A DNA stretch of 64,000 nt from Phycisphaerales bacterium (GCA_022447205.1 JAKVBQ010000010.1:1-64000), one strand, 5' to 3'. Counted from the first letter of the stretch, positions 1 through 9,698 are shown. Notes: generated by a model from the letters alone, not told the origin. Numbers and translations: made by a program.

Positions 1-2
1 AG

Positions 3-1376
3 TCCGGTGTCGGTCACATGGTCTATGACGCAGGAACCGACGCCTATCGAGGCGAGCTCAGCCGGGACAGCGTCACGATCGCGGAAGTCCTCGGGAAGAA
101 CGGATACGCCACCGGGATGAGCGGGAAGTGGCACGTCACGCACAACCTCGGCAAGCCCCGGGAGATGGTCGAGCCGGAAGAGCGCACGAACTGGCCGACC
201 GATCGTGGTTTCGAGTCCTTCTACGGAACGATCCACGGAGCGGGCAGCTTCTTCGATCCGGTCACGCTCGCACGTGGTGAGGACTACATCGAACTTGATC
301 GGGAGGACTTCTACTACACCGATCGCATCAACGAGGAGGCGGCTGACTACGTCAAGCGCCTCCACGCGTCGGGAGATGATCGTCCATTCTTCCTCTATGT
401 CGCGCACACCGCACCGCACTGGCCGCTCCACGCCCGGCCCGAGGACATCGAGGCCAATCAGGGGGAATACGATTCCGGATGGGATGCGATGCGTGCCTCG
501 CGACTCGAGCGCATGCGGAAGATGAAGCTCATCGATCCGAACTGGCCCCTGACCGAACGGGATTCGAGGGTGAAGGCCTGGGACGAGGTCGGGAACAAGG
601 CCTGGCAGGCACGTCGCATGGAGGTCTATGCCGCGCAGGTCGAATCGATGGACCGTGGCATCGGGCTGATCGTCGATGCCCTGCGTGCGACTGGCGAGCT
701 CGACAACACCATCATCATCTTCCTCGCCGACAACGGAGGTTGTGCGGAGGAGATCACGTCCGGCTGGCGGAGCCTCAGCATTCCGGAGAAGACCCACGAT
801 GGCCGTCCCGTCGCCAACGGGAACGATCCCGAGGTCATGCCGGGAGCCGAGGACAACTACCAGAGCTACGGCGTGCCCTGGGCGAACGCATCGAATACGC
901 CGTTCCGTCTCTACAAGCACCATGTCCATGAAGGCGGGATCGCCAGTCCCTTCATCATTCACTGGCCCGATGGTTTCGAGGCACGAGGCGAACTGCGTCG
1001 TTCGCCCGGCCATGTCATCGACATCATGGCGACCTGCATCGATGTCGCCGATGCCCGCTATCCCGAGATGCACGGGCCGCATGCGATCGAGCCGATGGAA
1101 GGCACCAGTCTCGCTCCGGCGTTCACCGATACCGCGTTCCAGCGCGGTCCGATCTACTGGGAACACGAGGGGAACCGTGCCGTGCGCGAGGGTCGCTGGA
1201 AGCTGGTGGCACGACACAAGGGGGACTGGGAGTTGTACGACCTCGTGGCGGATCGCACCGAATCGAACGACCTGTCCGAGTTGCAGCCAGATCGGGTCGA
1301 ACGCATGACATCCATGTACACCGCATGGGCGGAACGTTGTGGCGTTGAGCCATGGCCTCTTTCACGCAAGAACTGA
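3..1376 (+). CDS. Arylsulfatase-type sulfatase, 5' end outside the window
   Basis: The open frame enters from the left edge (S-G-V-G-H-M from base 3), so at least 457 C-terminal residues are seen and the start lies outside. The motif G-V-G-H-M followed by T-I-A-E-V-L and S-G-K-W-H-V is the stretch that follows the formylglycine site in family S1 sulfatases; the C-x-P-S-R site itself must lie just upstream of the window. Further family marks are L-A-D-N-G-G-C near residue 240 (metal-binding Asp/Asn), H-V-H-E-G-G-I with the second substrate/metal segment, and a C-terminal domain with Y-W-E-H-E-G-N and W-K-L-V. It should hydrolyse sulfate esters, probably of polysaccharides, outside the cytoplasm. 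The next genes are a sugar transporter and a mutarotase, which fits a carbohydrate-use locus. The exact substrate cannot be told. Confidence 0.93.
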   Translation, partial: SGVGHMVYDAGTDAYRGELSRDSVTIAEVLGKNGYATGMSGKWHVTHNLGKPREMVEPEERTNWPTDRGFESFYGTIHGAGSFFDPVTLARGEDYIELDREDFYYTDRINEEAADYVKRLHASGDDRPFFLYVAHTAPHWPLHARPEDIEANQGEYDSGWDAMRASRLERMRKMKLIDPNWPLTERDSRVKAWDEVGNKAWQARRMEVYAAQVESMDRGIGLIVDALRATGELDNTIIIFLADNGGCAEEITSGWRSLSIPEKTHDGRPVANGNDPEVMPGAEDNYQSYGVPWANASNTPFRLYKHHVHEGGIASPFIIHWPDGFEARGELRRSPGHVIDIMATCIDVADARYPEMHGPHAIEPMEGTSLAPAFTDTAFQRGPIYWEHEGNRAVREGRWKLVARHKGDWELYDLVADRTESNDLSELQPDRVERMTSMYTAWAERCGVEPWPLSRKN

Positions 1377-1475
1377 CCACATCCGACCGGTCCAGTCCAC
1401 CATGGCATCGGTTCGTGGTACGTTGCCGTCTCGCGGCCTCGGCGTTCCGAGGTCGGTCAGAAAGGATGTCCCTCG

Positions 1476-2525
1476 ATGAAGATCCGTCACCTCGTTCTGT
1501 TCTCCCTGATCCTCGGCATGGCAGCATGTTCCGGCGGTTCGAACGAATCCGCATCCTCCGGGGAGTCTTCCACGGAAGCGAGCACACCTCGAGTCGCCTT
1601 CGTGACCAACGGCGTCGCGGACTTCTGGGTGATCGCCGAGAAGGGTGCCGAGGCCGGTGGTGCGGAGTTCGGTGCCGACGTCTCGGTGCACATGCCTCCG
1701 GCCGGGCTCAGTGACCAGCAGCGCATCCTCGAGGACCTGATGGTGAAGGGTGTCGACGGCATCGCGGTGAGTCCCATCGACCCCGCGAACCAGACCGAGT
1801 TCCTCGACAAGGTCGCGGCTCGAACCGACCTCATCACCCATGACTCCGACGCACCGGATTCCGATCGACTCGTCTACATCGGCATGGACAACTACGACGC
1901 GGGTCGGATGTGCGGAAAGCTCGTCAAGGATGCGCTCCCCGAGGGCGGTGAGGTCTTCATCTTCATCGGGCGTCTCGAGCAGGACAACGCACGTCGCCGC
2001 CGCCAGGGCGTCATCGACGAACTGCTCGATCGTGATTCCGATCCCATGCGTTACGACCCGCCGGGAACCGCACTCGAAGGCGAGAAGTACGTCATCCTCG
2101 GCACCCTCACCGATCAGTTCGACCTGACCAAGGGCAAGGCCAATGCGGAGGACGTGCTGAGCAGGTACCCCGACGTCGATGCGATGGTGGGCCTCTTCGC
2201 CTACAACCCGCCCCTCATCCTCGAGGCGCTCAAGGGTGCTGATCGAACGGGTGAAGTGAAGGTCATCGCGTTCGACGAGGACGACAAGACCCTCCAGGGC
2301 ATCAAGGACGGAACCGTTGCCGGTACGATCGTCCAGAATCCCTACGAATACGGCCGTCAGTCGGTGAAGATCCTCGTCGATCTCGCGGGAGGAGACGACT
2401 CCGTCATCCCCGAGGGTGGCATGATCAACATCCCCGCTCGAACCATCACCAGCGAGAACGTCCAGGCGTTCTGGGACGACCTCCGGACGAAGACCGGCAA
2501 GGCCGATGGTGGAAACGAGGGTTGA
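1476..2525 (+). CDS. Sugar ABC transporter substrate-binding lipoprotein (RbsB-like)
   Basis: 349 residues. The N-terminus has a short hydrophobic stretch ending M-A-A-C (Cys about residue 18), a lipoprotein signal, so the protein is expected to be membrane-anchored outside the cytoplasm. The rest fits the periplasmic-binding-protein type I fold used for ribose-like sugars: R-V-A-F-V-T-N-G at the first strand, G-I-A-V-S-P-I-D-P near residue 97, and a hinge segment with V-I-A-F-D-E-D-D. An AAAGGA ribosome site precedes the ATG. It lies 6 bases before the ATPase gene and is clearly the first gene of a three-gene transporter operon. The sugar bound is unknown; ribose, xylose, galactose or inositol-type ligands are all possible in this family. 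Confidence 0.9.
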   Translation: MKIRHLVLFSLILGMAACSGGSNESASSGESSTEASTPRVAFVTNGVADFWVIAEKGAEAGGAEFGADVSVHMPPAGLSDQQRILEDLMVKGVDGIAVSPIDPANQTEFLDKVAARTDLITHDSDAPDSDRLVYIGMDNYDAGRMCGKLVKDALPEGGEVFIFIGRLEQDNARRRRQGVIDELLDRDSDPMRYDPPGTALEGEKYVILGTLTDQFDLTKGKANAEDVLSRYPDVDAMVGLFAYNPPLILEALKGADRTGEVKVIAFDEDDKTLQGIKDGTVAGTIVQNPYEYGRQSVKILVDLAGGDDSVIPEGGMINIPARTITSENVQAFWDDLRTKTGKADGGNEG

Positions 2526-2531
2526 GTCCCG

Positions 2532-4040
2532 ATGACCGAAGCTGGTCGAGGATGTCTCCTGCGCGCACGTGGAATCTCCAAGCGGTTCCCGGGAGTGCAG
2601 GCGCTCGACTCCGTGGAGCTCGAACTCGGAGTGGGGGAGGTCCTCGCCGTCGTCGGTGAGAATGGCGCCGGCAAGAGCACCCTGATGAAGATCCTCGCCG
2701 GTGAGCAGCGCGCCGACGAGGGTTCGATCCTGCTGGATGGCGAACCCTTTCATGTCCGTTCGGTTTCCGAGGCGATGTCATCCGGGATCGCGCTGATCCA
2801 CCAGGAGCTGGCCCTCGCCGAGAACCTCGATGTCGGGTCGAACGTGCTTCTGGGTCGGGAGCCGAGATCGTTCGGCTTCATTCGGAAGCGTCAGGCGGAT
2901 GATCTTGCACGGCAGGCCCTTGCGCGGGTGGGACTGGACGTCGCGCCCGGGACCGAGGTTTCCGGCATGGGGATGGGACAGCGCCAGCTGGTGGAGATCG
3001 CCAAGGCTCTTTCCTCCGAGGCGCGCATCCTCATCATGGATGAGCCGACTTCGAGTCTCACCCTCGCTGAAACGGAGACACTCTTCCAGGTCGTCGACCT
3101 CCTTCGTGCCCGGGGGACGAGCGTGATCTACATCTCGCATCGTCTTGGTGAGGTCGAACGGATCGCGGATCGTGTCGTCGTGCTTCGTGACGGTCGGAAC
3201 GCGGGCAAGCTCGAGAAGAGCGAGATCACGCATGATGCCATGGTTCGATTGATGGTCGGCCGCGATGTGAGCCGGGTCTTCGACCGAACTTCGGCAGGGC
3301 AGGAGGAGGATGCACTGGCCCTCCATGGGATCAGGACGATGGCGCACCCTGCCCACCAGGTCTCCCTCCGAGTCCGTCGTGGCGAGATCGTCGGTCTTGC
3401 AGGGTTGGTCGGAGCCGGTCGCACGGAACTGCTACGAGCGGTCTTCGGCATCGAACCCGCCCTTGAAGGCACCGTCGAGGTGGCTGGTCGGCAATGCCGG
3501 ATCAGGACGCCTGGCGAAGCGATGGAGGTCGGTCTGGCATTCGTTCCAGAGGACCGCAAGGCGGACGGTCTCCTTCTCGAGGAATCCGTACGCACCAACA
3601 TGGTGCTTGCCAGCCTGAAGCGCCTGGCGAGGGGGATGTTCACCAGTCGGACCCGGGAACAGGATCTTGCCCGGAAGATGATCGATCGCTTGGATGTCCA
3701 GGCTCCGGGGGACACGACGGTGGTCGGTGGCCTGTCCGGGGGCAACCAGCAGAAGGTCGTTCTCGGGCGGTGGCTGGCACGAGACCCCGAAGTCCTGCTG
3801 CTCGACGAGCCGACCCGTGGCGTCGACATCGGTGCCAAGGACGAGATCTACCGGCTGATGGATCGCAGCGTCAGCAAGGGTCGTGCGGTACTCTTTGCCT
3901 CCAGCGAGATGGAGGAACTGATCTCCCTCGCCGACCGGATCTGCGTCATGCATGAGGGGCGCATCGCCGGTGAACTCCTCCGTGAGGAGTTCGACGAGGA
4001 GACGATCATGCAGCTCGCGACCGGAGGAGTCCGTCCATGA
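2532..4040 (+). CDS. Sugar ABC transporter ATP-binding protein (RbsA-like, two ATPase domains)
   Basis: 502 residues, the usual length for tandem-domain sugar import ATPases. First domain: Walker A G-E-N-G-A-G-K-S-T near residue 42, a signature region that reads G-M-G-M-G-Q-R-Q instead of the usual L-S-G-G-Q, and Walker B I-L-I-M-D-E-P-T-S. Second domain: a degenerate Walker A (G-L-V-G-A-G-R-T-E), a complete signature L-S-G-G-N-Q-Q-K, and Walker B L-L-L-D-E-P-T-R-G-V-D. This asymmetric pattern is typical of RbsA/MglA/XylG proteins. Its stop overlaps the permease start by four bases (ATGA), indicating translational coupling. It powers uptake through the adjacent permease. Confidence 0.95.
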   Translation: MTEAGRGCLLRARGISKRFPGVQALDSVELELGVGEVLAVVGENGAGKSTLMKILAGEQRADEGSILLDGEPFHVRSVSEAMSSGIALIHQELALAENLDVGSNVLLGREPRSFGFIRKRQADDLARQALARVGLDVAPGTEVSGMGMGQRQLVEIAKALSSEARILIMDEPTSSLTLAETETLFQVVDLLRARGTSVIYISHRLGEVERIADRVVVLRDGRNAGKLEKSEITHDAMVRLMVGRDVSRVFDRTSAGQEEDALALHGIRTMAHPAHQVSLRVRRGEIVGLAGLVGAGRTELLRAVFGIEPALEGTVEVAGRQCRIRTPGEAMEVGLAFVPEDRKADGLLLEESVRTNMVLASLKRLARGMFTSRTREQDLARKMIDRLDVQAPGDTTVVGGLSGGNQQKVVLGRWLARDPEVLLLDEPTRGVDIGAKDEIYRLMDRSVSKGRAVLFASSEMEELISLADRICVMHEGRIAGELLREEFDEETIMQLATGGVRP

Positions 4041-5032
4041 GCGCGTCGACCAAGAAGGTGCTCGGTGTGTTCGGACTCCTGATGGTCACGTGCATCGCGA
4101 CCTCGATCTTCAGTGACGTCTTCCTGAGCTCGTTCAACATCGAGAACCTGATGCGTCGTACCGCGCTCTTCGGGATCATCTCGATCGGTGCGGCCTTCGT
4201 GATCATCGTGGGGGGGATCGACCTGTCGATCGGTTCGGTCATCGCCCTCGTCGGTTGCCTGCTGCCCTGGCTCCTGACCCAGCATGGCTGGTCGCCCTGG
4301 GCGGCGGTCCCCTTCGTGCTCGGTCTGGGGCTCCTGCTGGGGCTTCTTCACGGGCTCCTGATCACCCGGCTCGGAATACAGCCCTTCATCGTGACGTTGT
4401 GCGGGCTGCTCATCTATCGAGGGCTCGCTCGCGGCATCACCGGTGACCAGACCGTCGGTTTCCAGGGGAATCACCCCGACCTGCGCTTCTTCGGTGACGG
4501 CGGCATCCCCATCACCGAGAGCTTCGCACTGCCCGCGCCGGTTCTCGTCCTCGTCGCGGTCGCGGTCCTCTCGATCGTCTTCCTTCGCATGACGGTCTGG
4601 GGCCGCTGGATGTTCGCGATCGGACGAAGCGAATCCGCGGCTCGTCACAGCGGCATCTCCACCTCCACCATGACGATCCTCGCCTACACCATCTGTGCGG
4701 GACTGTCCGGACTCGGTGGGGTCCTCTTCGTTCTCTACGTCGGTTCCGCGCAGCCCGTCGATTTCGGGAGCTTCTACGAACTCTACGCGATCGCCGCCGC
4801 AGTCCTGGGTGGCTGCAGTCTCCGTGGTGGGGAGGGTGCGGTGATCGGCGTGATCATCGGAGCCGCTCTGATGCAGGTGCTTCGGAACGCGATCACCCTG
4901 ATCGACTGGATCAACGACAACGTCGAATTCGCGGTGATCGGCGTGGTGATCCTGGCCGGGGTCATGGCGGATGAAGTGCTTCGCCGAGCGCTTGCCGCCC
5001 GAATGGTCCGCCAGCAACGCAAGCAGGCCTGA
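4037..5032 (+). CDS. Sugar ABC transporter permease (RbsC-like)
   Basis: 331 residues, mostly hydrophobic, with eight or more predicted membrane segments. The segment G-G-I-D-L-S-I-G-S near residue 60 and A-A-A-V-L-G-G-C-S-L-R-G-G-E-G near residue 255 are hallmarks of the BPD_transp_2 family (RbsC, XylH, AraH). The start codon sits in an ATGA overlap with the ATPase gene. With only one permease gene present, the transporter presumably uses a homodimer, as ribose importers do. It is the last gene of the operon; about 125 bases separate it from the next gene. Confidence 0.95.
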   Translation: MSASTKKVLGVFGLLMVTCIATSIFSDVFLSSFNIENLMRRTALFGIISIGAAFVIIVGGIDLSIGSVIALVGCLLPWLLTQHGWSPWAAVPFVLGLGLLLGLLHGLLITRLGIQPFIVTLCGLLIYRGLARGITGDQTVGFQGNHPDLRFFGDGGIPITESFALPAPVLVLVAVAVLSIVFLRMTVWGRWMFAIGRSESAARHSGISTSTMTILAYTICAGLSGLGGVLFVLYVGSAQPVDFGSFYELYAIAAAVLGGCSLRGGEGAVIGVIIGAALMQVLRNAITLIDWINDNVEFAVIGVVILAGVMADEVLRRALAARMVRQQRKQA

Positions 5033-5157
5033 CCCGCCCCCCGGAGGGCCGGATCGGCCTCCGGCGCGTTGTCGGGTACCCTGTACGGCACAGGTAGGAA
5101 TCACGAGGCCGATCCGGGCGGGCCTGCATCGAACGACTCGGCTGGAGAGCATTGAAC

Positions 5158-6297
5158 ATGAAGACAACGGAATTCGCCGCACCCCTGTGTGGACTCATCC
5201 TCGCAATGGTGGCGACCAACGTCATGGGACAGGGAACGATGAGCATCCAGTCGGAACCGTTCGGCAGTGTCGACGAGCAGGACGTCACCCTCTACACGCT
5301 GGTCAACGAGAATGGCATGACCGCCACCATCACCGACTACGGTGCGACCGTCGTCGGACTCGTGGTGCCGGCCGAGACGGGGCATCGTGACGTGGCACTC
5401 GGGTTCGATTCGATCCCCGACTACCAGGAACGAAGCCAGTACTTCGGATGCATGGTCGGCAGGTTCGGCAACCGGATCGCCGGAGGGCGCTTCGAACTCG
5501 ATGACAAGCGATACGACCTGGCCACGAACAACGGACCGAACCACCTCCACGGTGGGGATCGGGGTTTCGACAAGCGGGTCTGGGACGTGCTCAGTGCGGG
5601 CCTGACCACCGACGGTGTCGGCCTGGTGATGCGGTACGTGTCGGTCGACGGCGAGGAAGGCTACCCGGGCACGCTCACCACGATCGTCGAATACGAGCTG
5701 ACCAATGACGACGTGCTGGTGGTGGACATCAGTGCGACCACCGATGCCGCCACACCGGTCAACGTCGTGCATCACTCCTACTGGAATCTCGGTGGTCACG
5801 ACTCCGGAACGATCCTCGATCACGACCTCCAGCTGGATGCCTCTCGTTACACGCCGATCGACGACACCTTCATTCCGCTCGGTCATCTCGAGCCGGTGGA
5901 AGGCACCGCCCTTGATTTCCGGGCGTCCAAGCCGATCGGACGTGACATCGGAGGGTTCCCCCCCGAGGGGGATGATCCCGGAGGGTACGACCACAATCTC
6001 GTTCTTGACGGGAAGCCCGGCACCTTCCGCCGTGCTGCACGACTGAGTGACCCGCAGTCCGGGATCTCGATGGAGATCTGGACCGATCAACCGGGCATCC
6101 AGTTCTACACCGGCAACTACCTGAACGACATCGTCGGCAAGAGTGGAGTCGTCTATCCGAAGCACGGCGCACTCTGCCTGGAGACCCAGGTCTTTCCCGA
6201 CTCGATCAACCGGCGTGGTGGCATCGGCTGGCCCGATCCCGTGCTGCGCCCCGGGCAGGCCTATCGTCACCGGATGGAACACCGCTTCACCTACTAG
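5158..6297 (+). CDS. galM: Secreted aldose 1-epimerase (mutarotase)
   Basis: 379 residues from the ATG at 5158. A TTG six bases earlier is in frame, but GGAGAG at 5144-5149 is spaced eight bases from the ATG, so the ATG is preferred. The N-terminus is a signal peptide (hydrophobic stretch ending near V-M-G-Q), so the enzyme works outside the cytoplasm. Family motifs: F-G-C-M-V-G-R-F-G-N-R-I-A near residue 98, L-H-G-G (substrate binding), V-V-H-H-S-Y-W-N-L with the catalytic His, and L-E-T-Q-V-F-P-D-S with the catalytic Glu near the end. It interconverts alpha and beta anomers of aldoses, a natural partner of the sugar importer just upstream. High confidence in family; sugar preference unknown. 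Confidence 0.94.
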   Translation: MKTTEFAAPLCGLILAMVATNVMGQGTMSIQSEPFGSVDEQDVTLYTLVNENGMTATITDYGATVVGLVVPAETGHRDVALGFDSIPDYQERSQYFGCMVGRFGNRIAGGRFELDDKRYDLATNNGPNHLHGGDRGFDKRVWDVLSAGLTTDGVGLVMRYVSVDGEEGYPGTLTTIVEYELTNDDVLVVDISATTDAATPVNVVHHSYWNLGGHDSGTILDHDLQLDASRYTPIDDTFIPLGHLEPVEGTALDFRASKPIGRDIGGFPPEGDDPGGYDHNLVLDGKPGTFRRAARLSDPQSGISMEIWTDQPGIQFYTGNYLNDIVGKSGVVYPKHGALCLETQVFPDSINRRGGIGWPDPVLRPGQAYRHRMEHRFTY

Positions 6298-6308
6298 GAT
6301 CGAGTCCG

Positions 6309-7664
6309 ATGGCGAGCAACCGGACATTCCAGGCCCCGAAGGGAACGCGTGACTTCTATCCGCCCAGGATGGCGATTCGTCGTCACATCGAAAGCGCATG
6401 GCACGGTGCCTCGGTCGACTCCGGTTTCGAGGAGATCGAAGGGCCGATGTTCGAGAGCCTCGAGCTCTACACGGTGAAGAGCGGCCCGGAGATCGTGTCC
6501 CAGCTCTTCTCGTTCAGGCGCGACGGTGGTGATGATGACTACGCCATGCGACCGGAATTCACCCCGACCCTCGCCCGCATGGCTGCAGCCAAGGGCAAGT
6601 CGCTCTCGATCCCGACCAAGTGGTATGCGATACCCGCACACTTCCGGGCGGAGCGTCCCCAGCGTGGCCGGCTCCGCGAGCACAACCAGTGGAACGTCGA
6701 TCTCATCGGGACCACGGGTGCCTCAGCGGACATCGAGGTGATCTCGACCGCACTGCTCGGCCTCGAGCGACTCGGTCTCACGCCCGACGACGTGAAGGTT
6801 CGGCTCAGTCATCGAACATCGGTCGCGAACATCCTCGGCGCACTCGGAGTCGGTGAGGAACAGCTGGGACCGGCGTTCCAGCTTCTGGATCGCCGTGACA
6901 AGATGGACGACGCCGAGTTCCGATCCCGAGCTGCCGAACTCGGTCTGGACCAGGACGGCGTGAGCCGTTTCGATGCCGCCGCCAGGTCGACCGCATCGAT
7001 GTCGGCGCCCTTGTCGGACCTTGCCGACGGGCTCGGGGTTCCGATCGCTGCGCTCGAGGATCTCTCGATGCTGCGCGAAGGGATCGATGCCGCGGGTCTC
7101 GCGGACTGGTGCGTGTTCGACATCGGCATCGTCAGGGGACTTGCGTACTACACCGGCATGGTCTTCGAGATCTTCGAGACCAGTGGGGTGGAGCGAGCCG
7201 TCGCGGGGGGTGGTCGCTACGACCGCCTGATCGAACTCTTCGGAGGTCCCTCGCTCCCCGCATGCGGATTCGGGATGGGTGACGTGGTTCTCGAACTGGT
7301 GCTTGCCGAGAAGGGGCTGCTCGGTGATGACGATGGTGAGGCCTTCATGCCTCGTCCCGACGTCTTCGCAGTCAGTACCTGCGAGGAGGCCGATCCATTC
7401 GTGGAGGGTCTGCTGGTCTCCCTGCGTCGGAGCGGCCTGCACGCCAGGCGTTCGTACAAGTCGACCAGGAACGTCGGGAAGCTGCTCTCTGATGCGGGGA
7501 AATGCGGCTCCAGGACCGCGCTGATCCTTGATCAGGGCGCAGCCGAGGGTGTCGTCTCGCTCAAGGATCTCGAAGGTGGTGACCAGGTCACCCTGCCGGT
7601 CGATGAGCTTGCTGACACGATCCACCAGCTTGTCAGGAAGCGTGACCAGGCATGCGACTCCTGA
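6309..7664 (+). CDS. hisS: Histidine-tRNA ligase
   Basis: 451 residues, the normal class II HisRS length. It charges tRNA-His with histidine using ATP. Visible marks: P-K-G-T-R-D-F-Y-P at the N-terminus, motif 2 region R-P-E-F-T-P-T-L-A-R and the following F-R-A-E-R-P-Q-R-G-R, R-G-L-A-Y-Y-T-G (histidine-specific motif A), and G-G-G-R-Y-D-R-L-I motif with a C-terminal anticodon-binding domain from about residue 345. It begins 11 bases after the mutarotase gene and its 3' end overlaps the next gene by 13 bases. Essential housekeeping gene; there is no sign of a second, paralogous role. Confidence 0.97.
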   Translation: MASNRTFQAPKGTRDFYPPRMAIRRHIESAWHGASVDSGFEEIEGPMFESLELYTVKSGPEIVSQLFSFRRDGGDDDYAMRPEFTPTLARMAAAKGKSLSIPTKWYAIPAHFRAERPQRGRLREHNQWNVDLIGTTGASADIEVISTALLGLERLGLTPDDVKVRLSHRTSVANILGALGVGEEQLGPAFQLLDRRDKMDDAEFRSRAAELGLDQDGVSRFDAAARSTASMSAPLSDLADGLGVPIAALEDLSMLREGIDAAGLADWCVFDIGIVRGLAYYTGMVFEIFETSGVERAVAGGGRYDRLIELFGGPSLPACGFGMGDVVLELVLAEKGLLGDDDGEAFMPRPDVFAVSTCEEADPFVEGLLVSLRRSGLHARRSYKSTRNVGKLLSDAGKCGSRTALILDQGAAEGVVSLKDLEGGDQVTLPVDELADTIHQLVRKRDQACDS

Positions 7665-8281
7665 TCATCGTCGCGGTGGATCGGGAGGCGGATGCATTCC
7701 GATCGATCTCCGATGCGGTGGTCGTGGCGGGGGGTGTGGGAAGGACCAACGCAGCCGTTGCGACGACCCGGTCGATCCTCGAGGAAGGTCCCTTCGATGC
7801 GGTCCTTTCGATGGGAATTGCGGGCAGCCTGCCCGGCCGGGACTGTTCGATCGGGGATGTGGTCGTCGGTTCCCGAGCCGTCTACTTCGAAGAGGGGATC
7901 GAGACCCCCGAGGGCTTCTCCGATCTCGCATCCCTCGGATTTCCCTTGGGTGACTTCGAGGGCAACGAAGTGCCAGCGGATCCCGCTCTTCTCGACCGTC
8001 TCAAGGGTCTCGGCATCCTTGCACCGATCGCCACCGTCGCCACCTGTTCAGGGACCGATCGAGCCGCTGGAATCGTGGCGCAGCGGACCGGTGCCGTGGC
8101 CGAAGCGATGGAAGGGGCGGCTGTGCTCCATGCCGCACGCGTCCTCGGTGTCCCGTCGCTCGAGCTCCGGGTGATCAGCAACACCACCGGGAATCGTGAT
8201 GAGCAGGTCTGGGACCTGCCTCGAGCCTTCGAGGCCTTGAGCGACCTTGCAGCAGCCCTGGCCCTCCACACCACCGATTGA
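7652..8281 (+). CDS. mqnB: Futalosine hydrolase-like nucleosidase
   Basis: 209 residues with the purine nucleoside phosphorylase/MTAN fold. Marks: M-G-I-A-G-S near residue 56, E-A-M-E-G-A-A-V near residue 150 (Glu contacts the ribose), and L-R-V-I-S-N-T-T-G-N-R near residue 172 with an Asn where MTA/SAH nucleosidases carry Asp (S-D). The size and the S-N-T-T-G-N-R motif fit futalosine hydrolase, which removes hypoxanthine or the aminodeoxyfutalosine base in the alternative menaquinone pathway. The gene overlaps hisS by 13 bases, so the two are probably co-transcribed. Other mqn genes are not in the window, so the assignment rests on sequence alone; another MTAN-type nucleosidase is possible. 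Confidence 0.8.
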   Translation: MRLLIIVAVDREADAFRSISDAVVVAGGVGRTNAAVATTRSILEEGPFDAVLSMGIAGSLPGRDCSIGDVVVGSRAVYFEEGIETPEGFSDLASLGFPLGDFEGNEVPADPALLDRLKGLGILAPIATVATCSGTDRAAGIVAQRTGAVAEAMEGAAVLHAARVLGVPSLELRVISNTTGNRDEQVWDLPRAFEALSDLAAALALHTTD

Positions 8282-8403
8282 ACGCGGTCCGGAAGCGTTT
8301 ATCGGCCCCTGAATCCACCGCAATCGGAATGACCTGCATTGCCTGCACGGTCGGACTGAATCTCCGTCCTGATCGGACCGATTACTACCTCCGTCACCAC
8401 TAC

Positions 8404-8430
8404 GCGCCTGCATCCAGGCGCACACGGAGG
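8404..8430 (+). promoter_or_regulatory. Small inverted repeat next to the pilM ribosome site
   Basis: GCGCCTG (8404-8410) and CAGGCGC (8415-8421) form a perfect 7-bp stem with a CATC loop, ending four bases before GGAGG at 8426-8430, which is spaced five bases from the pilM ATG. The hairpin could affect translation of the pilus operon, but no regulator is known and chance occurrence is possible. Confidence 0.3.
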
Positions 8431-8435
8431 AAAGC

Positions 8436-9698
8436 ATGCGATTTTCCATGCTGCCATCGCAGCTCTCGCCAATCGCCATCGACATCGGGACCGCCTCGGT
8501 GAAGATGCTGCAGATCACCGGCGGAGAGCCTCCCGTCATTCATGCGCTTGCCGAGCTCGAGATCCCCGAGACGATTCGCGGCGACCTCGAGAAGCGTTTC
8601 GATTTCCTCGCCCAGGAGATTCCTGGTGCGATCCGTGCCCACGACTTCAAGGGACGACGGGTGATCTGTGCACCGCTCGCCTCGCAGGTGCTCGTGCAAC
8701 CGGTGCAGATCGAACGAGTCAACGGCGGGGACGAGTCCGCGCTTGCCGCAGCCCAGTTGGAATCGCAGCTTGAGTGCATTCCCGGCTCTCTGGTCGTTCG
8801 GGCCAGGGAGATCGCCCAGGGCTCTCGTGACGGCCGGATCTTCACGGAGAGCCTCTGCTGGGCGATGGCGCGAGAGGATTCCATGCGCTACGTCGATCTC
8901 TTCAAGTCAATGCGGTGCCGATTGGTCGGCATGCATCCCCAGGTCTGTGCGATGGTCAACGCCTTCTCCCACCTGAACAGGCGGGCGAGTGACAGCACCG
9001 TCTGCACGATGTACGTGGATCTCGGGTGGGGCGGCATGAAGATCAGTGTCGCGCACGGGAACGAGATGGTCTTCGCGAAGCAGGTCCAGATCGGTGGTCG
9101 TCAGCTCGACGGCCTCGTTGCCGAATCCTCGGGTTGCGACATGGTCACTGCCCGCATGAGGCGGGTGAACGAAGGCATGGTCGCGAGTCCCGCGCCCGCA
9201 TCGACCGCACGAGACAGATCGGTCGCCACCGAAGGGCTGGCGATGCTTCGTGCCGGCATGGGGCAGGCCGGTGAATCCGCACTGGAGCCGACCGGCAACG
9301 ACACCCCTGCGATGGTCGAGACCGACCGCCGTCGGGGGAGCGCTCCCTCGGAGTTCGCGGGAACCGTCGAGGGTGCCTGTGACAAGATGCTCGTCGCCGG
9401 TGTCGACTGTTCGGAACTCGTCGAGAGCATGGCTGATGAATTGACGATGTGCGCCCGGTACCACGGTTCACTCTTCGGTGGCCAGAGGATCGATCGTGTC
9501 GTCTTCCTCGGCGGCGAGTCCAGGAGCACGATGCTCTGTCGCCGTCTTGCCGAATCACTGAACGTTCCCGCGCAGCTCGGCGATCCGATCGCCCGGTTCG
9601 CCGAAGGGCCGTTCGACCAGAAGCTTCCCGATCCGGGCAATGCCGCTCCGGGTTGGGCCGCTGCCTGTGGGTTGTGCACTTCACCAGTCGATTTCTGA
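8436..9698 (+). CDS. pilM: Type IV pilus assembly protein PilM (actin-like ATPase)
   Basis: 420 residues. The N-terminus I-A-I-D-I-G-T-A-S-V-K is the phosphate-1 motif of the FtsA/PilM actin-like fold, and a second nucleotide-binding segment M-Y-V-D-L-G-W-G-G-M-K lies near residue 192. Near residue 357 there is F-L-G-G-E-S-R, the adenosine-binding motif. Between about residues 245 and 315 sits an Ala/Pro/Arg-rich insertion of low complexity that is not part of the standard fold. PilM is a cytoplasmic protein that binds the PilN tail and links the inner-membrane platform to the motor. The ribosome site GGAGG is well placed. It opens a five-gene run: pilM, pilN, pilO, a PilP/GspC-like gene and pilB. 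Confidence 0.88.
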   Translation: MRFSMLPSQLSPIAIDIGTASVKMLQITGGEPPVIHALAELEIPETIRGDLEKRFDFLAQEIPGAIRAHDFKGRRVICAPLASQVLVQPVQIERVNGGDESALAAAQLESQLECIPGSLVVRAREIAQGSRDGRIFTESLCWAMAREDSMRYVDLFKSMRCRLVGMHPQVCAMVNAFSHLNRRASDSTVCTMYVDLGWGGMKISVAHGNEMVFAKQVQIGGRQLDGLVAESSGCDMVTARMRRVNEGMVASPAPASTARDRSVATEGLAMLRAGMGQAGESALEPTGNDTPAMVETDRRRGSAPSEFAGTVEGACDKMLVAGVDCSELVESMADELTMCARYHGSLFGGQRIDRVVFLGGESRSTMLCRRLAESLNVPAQLGDPIARFAEGPFDQKLPDPGNAAPGWAAACGLCTSPVDF